From NCBI GenBank assembly GCA_014526335.1, contig JACTAT010000075.1, positions 1-64,000 on the forward strand: a stretch of 64,000 nucleotides of DNA. Reading direction: 5' to 3'. Within the stretch, counting starts at the first letter, position 1; each line of letters starts with the position of its first letter. Under the pieces are notes generated by a model, which worked only from the letters and a program-made list of their open reading frames with translations, ran no database searches and was not told the origin of the DNA. Made by a program: the position numbers and the translations under genes. Source of the DNA: Chrysaora quinquecirrha (taxonomy: Eukaryota; Cnidaria; Scyphozoa; Semaeostomeae; Pelagiidae). Shown one piece after another: positions 1-10,515 of this stretch.

Positions 1-1012
1 ATGTCATTGTTGATGTACAATTCAAATGCAATGGCACTGATGGATTTGAAAACTTGAATATATTTTGAGAATATTTCTGACACAAAACCGCTCTTTGCTC
101 CAGGATCCTTTAAATGTGAATGTTGATTTAAAAGTAAATAACATAACCATGAATATAAATCAGTGGCACTGGATACTGTCTGCCCATTAGTCAAAATTGC
201 CACACAACATAAAGTATTCAAAAACTGAGGAACGGTAGTGATCGCAGAAATATTTCTCGAATCGTTCATTGTCTTCTTTATCAACTGTTCAGGATTTTCG
301 ACCTGATTCACAAATTTCGCAAACCTTTTGACATAACTTTCGATTTCAACGGCAGAAAGTCCTAGAATTTCAAATACTTTGCAGTCTAGGTCTTCAAAAG
401 TGTTTTGGACATGCGGCCTGCCGAGTATTATCAATTTAGACTTCGGAAATTTTGAGATAAATTTTTCAATAATAGACTTCGCTGAATTGGGAACTGTCTT
501 TTGACTCGCCATCTCGTCTAAGCCATCGATTAGAAATAATGAATCTTTCCCATCCTCGAGATTTATACCAGAGAATTCTTTCCTAAGGAAAATGTCAATG
601 ACATCATCGACATTATCACTTTTCAGATAACGATTGAAATCTCTGCATTCAAAATAAATAAGATGCTTGAATTTCTTTCGGATCTCGTCCTTGTCAGTTG
701 CCATTGTCAATTTAAGTGCAAGTTGCTTCGCGAAAACAGTCTTGCCACTTCCAGCAACCCCCTGAATAAACATAATGCGGTGATCATTGTACAATAGGTC
801 AAGTAAATTGATAATTTCACTCTGATCTTGCAGTCTCTCTACATGTCTTGCTATTTCACCATGAAATGAGCTGTCGCAATACGTTACACCGGTTATCTTT
901 AACCTGACAGCAAATTCATCAACGTTCATCCACGCAAGTTTGATGCGTCCTCTTTCAACATAATTAATTTGATGTTTTTCGCACTTTGATATATACTTGT
1001 CTTTCAAATTAC
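1..1012 (-). CDS. NLR1 NACHT exon, partial (runs off left edge)
   Basis: This exon encodes the NTP-binding switch module of an NLR-type receptor, which in this family drives nucleotide-dependent oligomerisation. The reading frame is open from the acceptor (minus-strand ...TTCTTAG, exon base 1012) to base 1. It carries the same landmarks as the complete paralogues: Walker A GVAGSGKT, Walker B FLIDGLDE and a KLIILGRPH sensor-like strand. It is closely similar to the start of the exon at 58294-60764 on the same strand. The first base pair of the exon completes a codon split with the coiled-coil exon at 1788-1850. The LRR part lies outside the window. No frameshift or stop was seen. Confidence 0.88.
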
Positions 1013-1787
1013 CTAAGAAAAATCAAACAGAACATTCGTAGATCTTCACAAACACACATTTTTCTAGAAGAAGATTTGAGAGAAATCCCTACCAATCGTG
1101 CCTCTTTGCATATTTCGAATACTTGCGAATACTTTAGAAAATTAAGAGACATTATTCATGAATTAGCGATTTTTATGAATAGACAGATGCTCGATTGGCA
1201 TGCTAATTTGAAATAATATCAATCAATATTAATTTTATTAATCTGTAAAAGCCCTTGCAAAATTTAGTAACGGCAAAAGCCTGGGGGGGGGGGCGCTACT
1301 GCACTTGGCGTTATCGCCTTGCTGTTTCACGACGTTAGATTTCTAAGTTTTACTCAGTTCTGTTCCTCAGTCCTGTTCCCTGGCCTTGGAGGACAAAGTT
1401 CATACCAACAAATGATCAATAACAAAAAGTGGAAAGAGCAAAAGGACCTGCATATATTAACTGAACTGAATGGGAGCCAAGGAGGGAATAGAATCAACGT
1501 GTAACGCGAAGTAATGTGATTTCGCGCTGAAATCACTACAAGGAAGCAACTGCTCCCCTCAAAAACAAGGAAAGGTTTTTTCCTGCATTAAACACAGCAA
1601 GCCAACATCACATAATAGGGGCTAAAATGAAGTAGGCAGCCAGAATGCATGCAACTTGGCTGGTAAAAAGAGTTGAATTTGCTTGGGAATCGGCAAGGCA
1701 ATCCAAACTGGAAGCTGTTTCAAGGTCAGCATTGAAATTGGTGTCCAAATTTGATAAACATTTGCAAGTCTAAAAAGAGAAACTTAC
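1013..1787. other. NLR1 intron
   Basis: Intron between the last coiled-coil exon and the NACHT exon. The part next to the NACHT exon (about 1013-1250) resembles the matching intron of NLR3 near 60765-60900. A run of 11 G lies at 1283-1293. No gene is visible. Confidence 0.6.
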
Positions 1788-1850
1788 GTTGAGCGATTTC
1801 ATCTGTCATCGTTTGACTTTCTGTTTTGCTTTCTATCTTTGCGGTGAGCT
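1788..1850 (-). CDS. NLR1 coiled-coil exon (21 residues)
   Basis: A 63-nt exon with acceptor TTTTTAG and donor GTAAGT. It enters and leaves in phase 1 and reads (E)LTAKIESKTESQTMTDEIAQ. The final split codon joins the NACHT exon as Arg. The same ending (QxMTDExAQ) occurs in the homologous exons 34944-35018 and 61171-61242, which supports it as real coding sequence. The length is three heptads, so it probably forms part of a coiled-coil stalk between HEPN and NACHT. Confidence 0.75.
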
Positions 1851-2284
1851 CTAAAAATACAATAACCATAACAATAGGAAATTGAATTCTCAATTAGACA
1901 GTTAGAAGGGCTACGAAGATCTACAACTACAATACTAAGAAAACAAGTCTGCTCAATGAAAAATAGCACAGATAAAGTGTATCAATCAGAACATTCATAG
2001 TTTGAAGCAAAAACTGGGTTTGGCGTAAGAATTTAAAACGAATACTTCTTCAAAGATGAATTTTCCTTCTGGCTTTCATCGATGAAAAGGATGTTGTCTT
2101 CCAAAACCATGTTCCTTAGTTTTGCCGGGTTATAGCAGAGGGTGTATTGTTCTGGAAAAACTCATACACATTCAGTATTACTTTATTAGTTAAAATAAAA
2201 TCTTCCCCAAATTTCATTCATTATACAGGTGTTTCAAAAAAGGAACCCGGTAAGGAAACCTTTGAATAAAAGCAAATTTTTATT
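1851..2284. other. NLR1 intron segment
   Basis: Intronic sequence upstream of exon 1788-1850. Apart from the candidate terminal exon at 2033-2151, listed separately, nothing recognisable is seen. Confidence 0.5.
2033..2151 (-). CDS. candidate alternative 3'-terminal exon of NLR1
   Basis: A polypyrimidine-AG acceptor (CCAG, exon base 2151) is followed by 38 codons and a TAA at 2035-2033. Read in the phase used by every NLR1 coiled-coil exon, it gives a polar, lysine-rich tail with NPAKLRNMVLEDN and FIDESQKENSS. If spliced after the exon at 4624-4686, it would end the protein before NACHT, giving a short HEPN plus coiled-coil form. I do not recognise the peptide. No equivalent was seen in NLR2 or NLR3, so it could be chance or a fragment of another gene. 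Confidence 0.3.
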
Positions 2285-4385
2285 TGATCCATACTTCACT
2301 AGTTAATATTACCTTTCATTGGTTAATTATACCTTTCACTGGTTAATATTACCTTTTATTGATCAATTATACCTTTCGATGGTTTATAATACCTTTCACT
2401 GGTTAATATTTCCTTTCACTAGTTTATAATACCTTTGCTGGTTAATATTACTTTTCATTGGTTAATATTAACTTACCTTTCATTGATTAATTAAACCTTT
2501 CAATGGTTTATAATACCTTTCACTGGTTAATACTACCTTCCACTGGTTTAAAATACCTTTACTGGTTAATATTACTTTTCATTGGTTAATCATACCTTCA
2601 CTGGTTAATATAACCTTTCATTGGTTAATCATACCTTCACTGGTTAATATAACCTTTCATTGGTTAATCATACCTTTCACTGGTTAATATTACCTTTCAT
2701 TGGTTAACATTACCTTACCTTTCATTGGTTAATTATACCTTTCAATGGTTTATAATACCTTTCACTGGTTAATATTCCCTTTCACTGGTTAATATTACCT
2801 TTCATTGGTTAATATTACCTTACCTTTCATTGGTTAATTAAACTTTTCATTGGTTTATAATACCTTTCACTGGTTAATATTACCTTCCACTGGTTTAAAA
2901 TACCTTTACTGGTTAATATTACTTTTCATTGGTTAATCATACCTTCACTGGTTAATATTACCTTTCATTGGTTAATCATACCTTTCACTGGTTAATATTA
3001 CCTTCCATTGGTTTAAAATACCTTTACTGGTTAATATTACTTTTCATTGGTTAATCATACCTTCACTGGTTAATATAACCTTTCATTGGTTAATCATACC
3101 TTTCACTGGTTAATATTACCTTTCATTGGTTAACATTACCTTACCTTTCATTGGTTAATTATACCTTTAAATGGTTTATAATACCTTTCACTGGTTAATA
3201 TTCCCTTTCACTGGTTAATATTACCTTTCATTGGTTAATATTACCTTACCTTTCATTGGTTAATTAAACTTTTCAATGGTTTATAATACCTTTCGCTGGT
3301 TAATATTACCTTCCACTGGTTTAAAATACCTTTACTGGTTAATATTACTTTTCATTGGTTAATCATACCTTCACTGGTTAATATTACCTTTCATTGGTTA
3401 ATCATACCTTCACTGGTTAATATAACCTTTCATTGGTTAATCATACCTTTCACTGGTTAATATTACCTTTCATTGGTTTATAATACCTTTCATTGGTTAA
3501 TATTACCTTCCACTGGTTTAAAATACCTTTACTGGTTAATATTACTTTTCATTGGTTAATCATACCTTCACTGGTTAATATTACCTTTCAATTGTTTATA
3601 ATACCTTTCATTGGTTAATATTACCTTCCACTGGTTTAAAATACCTTTACTGGTTAATATTACTTTTCCATGGTTAATCATACCTTCACTGGTTAATATA
3701 ACCTTTCATTGGTTAATCATACCTTTCACTGGTTAATATTACCTTTCATTGGTTAAAATTACCTTACCTTTCACTGGTTAATATTCCCTTTCACTGGTTA
3801 ATATCACTATTCCTTGGTTAATTATACTATACCTTTCACTGGTTTATCATATTTTTCACTGGTTAATATTAACTTTTCATTGGTTAATCATACCTTTCAC
3901 TGGCTCATCTTACGTTTCATTAGTTAATTATTCCTTTCAATGGTTAATATTACCTTTCATTGGTTAATTATACCTTTCACTGGTTTATAATATTTTCACT
4001 GATTAATATTAGCTTTGATTGGTTAATCATACCTTTCACTGGTTAATATTACTTTTCATTAATTAATATTACCTTCCACTGTTTAAAAAATATCTTTCAC
4101 TGGTTAATATTACCTTTCATTGATTTACAATACTTTCCATTTGTTATAATACGTTTCACTGGTTAATATTACCTTCCACTGGTTTATAATACCTTTACTG
4201 GTTAATATTACCTTTCATTGGTTAATTATACCTTTCACTGATTAATATTACCTTTCATTGTTTAATTATACCTTTCACTGATTAATAATTGCTGTTTAAT
4301 AATACCTTTCACTAGTTAATCACAACTTTACTAGTTAATAATATCTTAAACTGGTGGATGATCAGTGGTTAATAATACCTTATAC
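2285..4385. repeat. ~2.1-kb degenerate minisatellite, ~20-bp unit
   Basis: About a hundred imperfect copies of a 19-21-bp unit close to CACTGGTTAATATTACCTTT. Variants (TTGGTTAATCATACC, TGGTTTATAATACC) alternate in blocks, so longer runs of several units recur, for example the 2600-2760 pattern again near 3050-3190. It lies wholly inside an intron of NLR1. No open frame of note. Confidence 0.93.
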
Positions 4386-4623
4386 AAAGTCGAATGTATA
4401 CTTCAAGAAAGGCAAGGGCAAGCAAAACAATTTGTTGTTTATGACAGAAAAGACATTATTACGCATCCAAAACCAACGTAGACAGTCCAAAAGTCGTAAA
4501 AGATAAAACTACATTTAACAAACTCAACATTCAAAGAAACTAAAGGATTATCGTCATGTTGATTTCAAAATACGACTTTGTGGTTTAATGATTGCAAATT
4601 TAATAGTTCAACAGCAAACTTAC
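4386..4623. other. NLR1 intron segment
   Basis: Unique-looking intron between the minisatellite and the exon at 4624-4686. Nothing else is seen. Confidence 0.5.
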
Positions 4624-4686
4624 CTTTGATACTTCCATCAGTCAATTTCTGCTTCTTTGCAAGAATTTCAACTACTTCTCTTGTTC
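4624..4686 (-). CDS. NLR1 coiled-coil exon, duplicate copy A
   Basis: A 63-nt phase-1 exon with acceptor TTAG and donor GTAAGT. Its 21 residues read (G)TREVVEILAKKQKLTDGSIK and continue into the next exon. It is almost identical to the exon at 4847-4909, 223 bp away. The duplication includes intron flanks on both sides (roughly 4550-4755 and 4770-4990), so it is a recent segmental tandem duplication. The length of three heptads would extend the stalk without changing register. Confidence 0.72.
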
Positions 4687-4846
4687 CTAATGCAAGCAAA
4701 AGTATAATAATACAGTAGATTCATATCGAAACGGCCCTGTCATACAACATTTTCCATTCTATTTAAAGGATTGTTGTCACGTTGATTTCAAAATACGACT
4801 TTGTGGTTTAATGATTGCAAATTTAATAGTTCAACAGCCAACTCAC

Positions 4847-4909
4847 CTTTGATACTTCCATCAGTCAATTTCTGCTTCTTTGCAAGAATTTCAACTATTT
4901 CTCTTGTTC
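4847..4909 (-). CDS. NLR1 coiled-coil exon, duplicate copy B
   Basis: Twin of the exon at 4624-4686, with acceptor TTAG and donor GTGAGT. It reads (G)TREIVEILAKKQKLTDGSIK, one residue different from copy A (I for V). Both splice sites are intact, so the two copies could be used together or alternatively. Confidence 0.72.
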
Positions 4910-5798
4910 CTAATGCAAGCAAAAGTATAATAATACAGTAGATTCTTATCGAAACGGCCCTGTCATACACCATTTTCCATTCTATTTAAACTAAAAAAGA
5001 TATGCATTTAAAATAGAATAAGACAACAGCTTACAAAACAACCTAACAAATGTAGCGAAGGCAAACAGTCTAGTAAGAGAACATTTGTCCTGATAATTAC
5101 TAAATTCCTCATACTTTGCAACACGCAGAGTAGAGCTAGCCTGCGCGCAGACTCAGACACGCGCAGACTCTACACTCTCGAAAGTATCTGAGTCTGTGCG
5201 CAGGGTAAGTAGAGCTGGATAAAGTTGATGACGCTTACACTCAGTGAACAGTTACAGCAAGAAATCGATCAACACTGAACAGTTACAGCAAAGCTTCTAC
5301 TTCATGAGTTCAAGTTTTGAACGAAGTTATTCAAAATTGCTTCTCTTCTATTAGCTTTGAAAACGTATCAGCAAGCATCATTTTTGTGTCACAATACAAT
5401 ACAATACAGTTACATTGTCAAGTTCCGTTGTTTATTTCTGAATTTGTTCACGAACGATATATGGTATCGACTATCAGATGTCGATTTGTTTCATTCGTTT
5501 ATCTTCAACTTGATACATCGTCACTGTGATTGCTTCTTGGTCATCATCCATAACTGTCTAGATAGTGTCATCCTAGATAGTGTCAACAACTAATGATAGT
5601 GTCAAAGAGTTCTTTCATGGGTCAGCATCATCATTATCAATTACTTTAAGGTGAGCATGTAAGATGATGGTCTTATAGCAGAGATATTTCGAGAAGCGTA
5701 GCTACTTGCTGTTTTAATTGGATTTGTTTTCAGCAGGGAAATTGTCACTACACTAACACAAGGTTCAAAGAGTTCAAGATTGATTAAGAAGAACTTAC
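4910..5798. other. NLR1 intron with a GC-rich inverted repeat
   Basis: Intron between the exons at 4847-4909 and 5799-5882. Around 5138-5203 an inverted repeat has arms CTGCGCGCAGACTCAGA and TCTGAGTCTGTGCGCAG. Just downstream, near 5244-5292, TGAACAGTTACAGCAA occurs twice. Short open frames on the plus strand here show no domain and are judged spurious. Confidence 0.55.
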
Positions 5799-5882
5799 CC
5801 TGAACATGCTCAGCAGACCTTTTTTGTGATGTTTCGATTTCATGTACAGTTGATGCCAAATTTTCTGTTCTGTCTCTTGTTT
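5799..5882 (-). CDS. NLR1 coiled-coil exon (28 residues)
   Basis: An 84-nt phase-1 exon with acceptor AAAAG and donor GTAAGT. Read with one upstream base it begins ETRDRTENLASTVHEIET and ends QKRSAEHVQ. Its start and length match the plus-strand exons at 33765-33848 (ETREQFEDFRTTV) and 22559-22642. Its 28 residues are four heptads. Its place directly after the HEPN exon suggests the first stalk segment. Confidence 0.75.
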
Positions 5883-7035
5883 CTTTTAAATGAAAATTAA
5901 TGTAAAAGTAAATAAAAAAACCTAACTTGGCAGAGTATTAAATAACTATTTGAGCTACAGGTAAAAATCCATCAAAAACACTTATTTTTGCCTATAATTG
6001 TCTGTACTTTATAATTTGGTACAAATTTTGACAGATATCATGTTGTTTGGACGACTATTTCAGTAGCCTTTGGAAAAGTAATTTCCCCAGTGTTTTTTTG
6101 TTTTTTATATTTATATTTTATATTTATATTTTGCATAAGTACTTTATTTTAACTAACTTTTAACGTAATCTTAGTTTTCAATTGTAAAGGCCTATTTATA
6201 AAGGACACAAGTTGATAGCAGATTATATCACTCTTTAATATTCATATTCATATTCATTCATTCATTCATAAAGTTGCTTGGAACTCATTAAAACGACTAA
6301 CGACAGTATGTGACTCATGTTTCTTATCTTGATTGATACTTCCGGTTTGACATTCCTTACACTTGCTGCGTTTCGTTTGTTATGTTAATTAGCTTTTTTT
6401 ATTTCTAACATGTGCTTGATACTTGTAGTTCTTGCTTGATTATGATTCATGTTTTAGTAGTTCTTACGCTGGTGTTTTTACTCAAATCTTATTACCACCA
6501 ACCTTGGCGGGCTTATGTTGGTGCGAAAATTCAAAATTTTTTCACGTCGTTCTAGTTAAGAAGAAACAAACGACATTCTCGCTTCTCATGAGGATCCGGT
6601 GAAATAAGCATCCGCCGCCATTTTTCCTCGACAGCGTGAATATGGCAAGATCCCCGCATGCACAATGCAGACAATCTAGTCCCATCATGCCGAGCTTATT
6701 TTCAGATTGCGTTATTTAGGGAAAAATAGTCTCGGCATGCCGAGATCTCATTTGTCTGTCTGTTAGCTGAAAATATTCTCGGTTAGCCGGGCTTATTTCA
6801 AATTTCCAAAAAAACGGAAAACGAAAATATAATATGGGTTAGATACGATGACCGGGATCCCAATCACAAAAATTGACTCGGTTAGCCGAGAATATTTTCT
6901 TCATGAAAACAGCTCATACTTTCAATTAGCTTTAGTTTTAGTATTAGACTTTCCATTAGCTGGGGGTAGTTAAACTTTGACCAAATTGAAAAAAATTGAC
7001 TTTCATTTTCTTGAAGTTCTCCATAAAATAGTTAC

Positions 7036-7090
7036 CTTCTACTGCTGTTTTTATTTCTTTCACATCAATTTTTGTTTCCGAAATATGAAA
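7036..7090 (-). pseudogene. decayed coiled-coil exon
   Basis: Minus-strand reading ETKIDVKEIKTAVE resembles the coiled-coil exons and ends at a plausible GTAACT donor. No AG acceptor precedes it; the position reads TTTCG. It is probably a dead exon copy, or a chance resemblance. Confidence 0.35.
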
Positions 7091-7309
7091 GGTATTATTA
7101 ACTATTGAGTTTTTAAATCATAAAAAGCTATGTAATTTTAAAAAGTTTTGTTATGTAAATTCGAAAGCCTCCATAACGTGATAATAACAATTTCGCATTG
7201 AGGAACAGAATTAATAAAAGCGTCTTTGAATGAGTGAGTAATACACATTTTATCACAAACATGGAGCTCGTTGATTCAAAATTAACAGACTTGACTTATC
7301 GTAAAAATT

Positions 7310-7384
7310 TACATCAGCCATTTTCTGTCTTTCTTCAATAATTTCTACAGTTGTTGTCAAATATTCAAACTTTCCTCGTCCATT
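7310..7384 (-). pseudogene. decayed coiled-coil exon, related to 22559-22642
   Basis: Minus-strand reading FEYLTTTVEIIEERQKMAD matches the plus-strand exon at 22559-22642 (FGDLTTTVEIIEERQKKAD). The acceptor AG found in the intact copy is missing here, and the 3' part (ETVL) is cut short. It looks like an inactivated exon of NLR1. Confidence 0.6.
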
Positions 7385-7499
7385 TAATATTAGAAAAGTA
7401 AACAAAAGAAACCCAAAACCAAAACAAACTCTGAAAATTCAAGCTTTTCCATTTATTGGAAGCAGTAGATATACTTAATCTGAAGAGATAGACTGAAGG

Positions 7500-7655
7500 A
7501 TAAAACTCCGTGAAACGGCAATCATTTTCATGCCCAATTTCATTTAAAAGAAGGTCGTGGGGTTCTGTACATTGTCATAAAATTGGCCCCTTGACCTCCG
7601 TAGGTGGCCATTTTGTTCACTCGTCCGGATACTTTTGGAAGAGGAGTGTGTAATG
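7500..7655 (-). mobile_element. MITE-like dispersed repeat, copy 1
   Basis: About 155 bp, matched in reverse complement by 11887-12050. Both copies share GTATCCGGACGA, AAAATGGCC, a TGTACA segment and CATGAAAATGATCGCC-like ends. The outer end reads ACTCCCCTTCCAAAAGTATC in the second copy and is flanked by TA, as expected for a Tc1/mariner-type insertion. The superfamily is inferred from that edge only. Confidence 0.5.
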
Positions 7656-7789
7656 TAATGCTTAAGTAAATACGTTTCTTGTGAATCCTTGAAAATATCA
7701 AACAGAACATTACCTAAGAGTATTGGCTGGTAAATTAAGAAGGACTTTGAAGCCTTCCAGCAGAAAACACAAGTGGAACTTGTACATAC

Positions 7790-8431
7790 CTATCAACTCA
7801 TTCTCTATAGCTTCAATTCTTTCTTGAAGCCATTTATTAAATTCTTCATTGTTTTTTTCCTGAGTTTCCAGCTGCTTCACCAGTTGCTCACTTAATTGTG
7901 TATGAACTTTTGATTGAACAATTTCATCTACTTCGCGTTTGCAGTCGGGTCCAAACAATATACACACAGTATTCAAGTCCCCAACAACTGTCTGAAACTC
8001 GACTGACGGAAGTGACATATCTTTAAGATGAGCAAAGCAGCCATTTCGAATCTCCCTCAGTAGGCCTATGACTTCGCTGTCAAATAAAGGAATGTTTCTC
8101 TGGGCCTTATTACGACAAGGCGTAATTAGCCGTAAACCTGAATATAGCAGAACAAAAAACAGCAGTGTCGGATCCCAGTCACTTGTGTCTCCATTGGTTT
8201 TAAGATAGTCCACATGTCTCTTATTATGTGGATTTTTTTTCACGCTTGATGGAATAAGACTCACAAGGAACTGACTGCTCTTGGATGTATCATCCCATTT
8301 ATTGTTATGATACGTTGCATCCCATTTTTCTTTAAAATATTGCCTTAATTTTGTTGGCAACACATCTAATATGATCTTTGAAATCTTAACAAAGTTTTCC
8401 TGTTCATTGGTTAAGACCAACTTCCCCATCC
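7790..8431 (-). CDS. NLR1 first coding exon: HEPN (DZIP3-like) domain
   Basis: Codes the N-terminal module of NLR1. The acceptor CAG at 8432-8434 is followed by GG and an ATG at 8429-8427, giving MGKLVLTNEQ as the likely start, so the 5' UTR has an upstream exon. Residues about 5-160 fit the HEPN_DZIP3 family: DTSDWDPTLLFFVL near residue 81, then REIRNGCFAH with R128-x5-H134, the R-x4-6-H signature of HEPN domains. Residues about 165-212 (VHTQLSEQLVKQLETQEKN) are predicted coiled coil. The exon ends in phase 1 at GTATGT, compatible with every downstream coiled-coil exon. HEPN domains with an intact motif are often RNases or RNA-binding; activity here is inferred. Confidence 0.82.
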
Positions 8432-8508
8432 CTGAATAAATAAGCAAAAAAGAAATGTTAGGCTTGTTTGGATAATTTTTGGAAGGGCAGTTGCTCAAAT
8501 GAAATCAA

Positions 8509-8896
8509 ATGATGCAGTTGACTACGCTTTCAGAGCCTCTTACGTCAAGCCTTGACCTGAATCAACTAATTTCAGAGCCTACTCACTTCACTGGAAAAGG
8601 CAAGTCCTGCATAGACCTTATATTCACTGACCAGCTGAACTTGCTCACACGAAAAGAGGTCCTTCACTTGATTTGCTTTGTCATCACAGCATAATTAGTG
8701 GCACAATTAATATCAGATGTCCACCCGTACCCACCTTTAACAGGAAAATTTGGGATTTTGATAAGACGAATGCTATAAGCATCCTAAAATTTCTCTGGGA
8801 GGTTCACTGGCTCTCTAACCTTTCCCATAATGAGCAACCTAGCCTTTTCACGGAAACTGTTCTAATGTCTTCTCAAATTTTATGCCCAATCAAAAT
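8509..8896 (+). pseudogene. LINE endonuclease-domain fragment
   Basis: Reads DLNQLISEPTHFTGKGKSC then IDLIFTDQ, the typical end of the apurinic-type endonuclease domain of CR1/jockey-like non-LTR retrotransposons. After a frameshift near 8690 it continues with HHSIISGTINIRCP and FNRKIWDFDKTNA, the usual linker. It has no start, no reverse transcriptase and at least one frameshift. The fragment stops where the small Helitron at 8898 is inserted. Confidence 0.75.
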
Positions 8897-8897
8897 A

Positions 8898-9339
8898 TCT
8901 ATATATATAAAACAGAACTGTTTGTATGTATGTATGTATGTATGTTCGCTTATAACTCAAGAACCACTCCACAGACTGCAAAACAAAAGATATCTTAGTA
9001 ATCCGCATTTTCCGGAGAGTGTCCTCGGCGAAAAAAATTTCAAAAACGTTTAATAATTAAATAATTAAATAATTAAATAATTAAAAGAATTAAATAATAG
9101 GTATTAGAGTTGAAATAAAATGCCATGGGATTACCATTTCTTGAAGCCATGTTGACGTCAAATTAATCAGCATTATACTTATTAGTTGTATGATTCGGCT
9201 AAACAAAGGCCGATTGATCCGAGAAACAATTGATACGTCAAATTAAACATGTGAATGAATTGTAACTAAGAAAAGTCTCCACTCTATAAAAGGAAAGTTG
9301 AACAAATTTCGACCCGGCATGGACGGGTACCAGGGCTAG
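8898..9339 (+). mobile_element. non-autonomous Helitron, 442 bp
   Basis: The 5' end is TCTATATATATAAAAC after an A at 8897, followed by a TATG tetranucleotide run. The 3' end is CTAG at 9336-9339 followed by T at 9340, preceded by a short hairpin ACCCGGCATGGACGGGT. The A|T insertion site, 5' TC, 3' hairpin plus CTAG and absence of terminal inverted repeats are the hallmarks of Helitrons. It carries no gene. It is inserted into a LINE fragment. Confidence 0.85.
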
Positions 9340-9951
9340 TTAAAGTTAAGACACATGATCCCCTTGGTTAAATTGCCATATACATAACCTATATGTCTAT
9401 ATAGGTTAAATAACCTATATGTATAGTCCTAGAAATCGTTTTGTGAATTGTCTTGTATCATGTTTGTAATCGTATTGTTGATGCCATTTTGCATTATAAT
9501 GTTTCTTGTAAATCATTCCTTGTAAAATCTTTCTAAGTTGCATTTGCATTAACTTTGTTGTCATTTAAAATTGATTTGTAGTTTTTGTAATTAATCATTG
9601 ATATGATATATATATTTGAAAAAAATTGTCTTGGTCTCTTGAAGACTCAAGTTATGTACTGATCAATACCAGTAAGCAACAAAAATGTTAATAGCAAATC
9701 ATTAATATCATAATCAACAAACTCACCTAGAGACTAAAAAGCCATATAGAAGTTATGTTGTCTTTGATTGAATTCTCAGTGATATTATTTTTTCATTTGC
9801 TTTCCATGAAATGTTCCTGACACAAAGAAACAGATAATAATTACTTGTAAACAAGAAGCAGTTAAAAGATTGGAAAGGTTTCATTGAAATCAATTTCATG
9901 CTGCAAAATTCAACATTTAGGAACCAGAGTGCACTAAAGCCTTTCTTTTTT

Positions 9952-10100
9952 GAATTTTTTCAAAATTTGAAAGCATACCCTTGGCTAGACTATAGAAGTC
10001 CAAAAAATAATACCCTCCAGCATGGTACATCCCCAGGTACCTTTATTATGGAAGAACCCCCCTGCCCAAAATGATACGATTCTAAGGTCCACATGTCAAA
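9952..10100. repeat. dispersed repeat also found in the palindrome arms
   Basis: The segment from CATACCCTTGGCTAGAC to GAACCCCCCTGCCC matches 19040-19140, 51255-51355 and, inverted, 49325-49445. Each copy has the words TAGAAGTCCAAAAAA and CCTTTATTATG. It is outside the third arm copy, so it is an independent insertion of the same repeat family. Confidence 0.65.
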
Positions 10101-10356
10101 ATATTGAATTTCCTATCTTATCCTCTAGGAGGCTAAAATTTGGCAGTTTTAGGGGTTATTATATGGCGTTTGCAAATACAGCTTTTCAGACCGGCAATGG
10201 TGCAATCTGATTGGTTGTTCACCAGCCTGTACAAGCAATTGACCGGCATTGATATAACCATGTGATATAGCCACGTAATTTCTTATTGATTAAGCGAGAG
10301 AGATTGAGATGGGAAATGAAATACTGAAATTGCTTTGCTTTGCATGATTATGTTCT

Positions 10357-10515
10357 TGTTATGTTTGAAGAATTCAAACATTATGCAGGGACAGAAGCCC
10401 AATTTTCGGCAAACCGGAAGAAATAGACCTAGATACATATTTTCCAAAATTGCGATACATTTTATGTTTGAAGAATTCAAACATACAGGGGTTTTCGGCA
10501 AACCGGAAGATACCT
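10357..10515. repeat. two copies of a 21-bp hairpin palindrome
   Basis: ATGTTTGAAGAATTCAAACA occurs twice about 104 bp apart; its arms ATGTTTGAA/TTCAAACAT flank GAA. Each is followed by TTTTCGGCAAACCGGAAGA, itself an inverted repeat (TTCGG/CCGGAA). This is a diverged tandem duplication. Confidence 0.6.

Larger units (their letters stand above)
5883..7789. other. long NLR1 intron with decayed exons and a CGAG-rich repeat
   Basis: Contains two coiled-coil exon remnants (listed separately) and AT-rich filler with short ATTCAT repeats near 6238-6270. A dispersed-repeat-like block at about 6690-6905 holds recurring motifs such as CTCGGCATGCCGAG and CTCGGTTAGCCGAG, each self-complementary around a short centre. 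That block may be a MITE, but I could not define its ends. Confidence 0.45.

Noticed and set aside
2285..4385. CRISPR-like array (short repeats in a row)
   Set aside because: There are no unique spacers between the units, the repeats are head-to-tail and degenerate, and the genome is eukaryotic.
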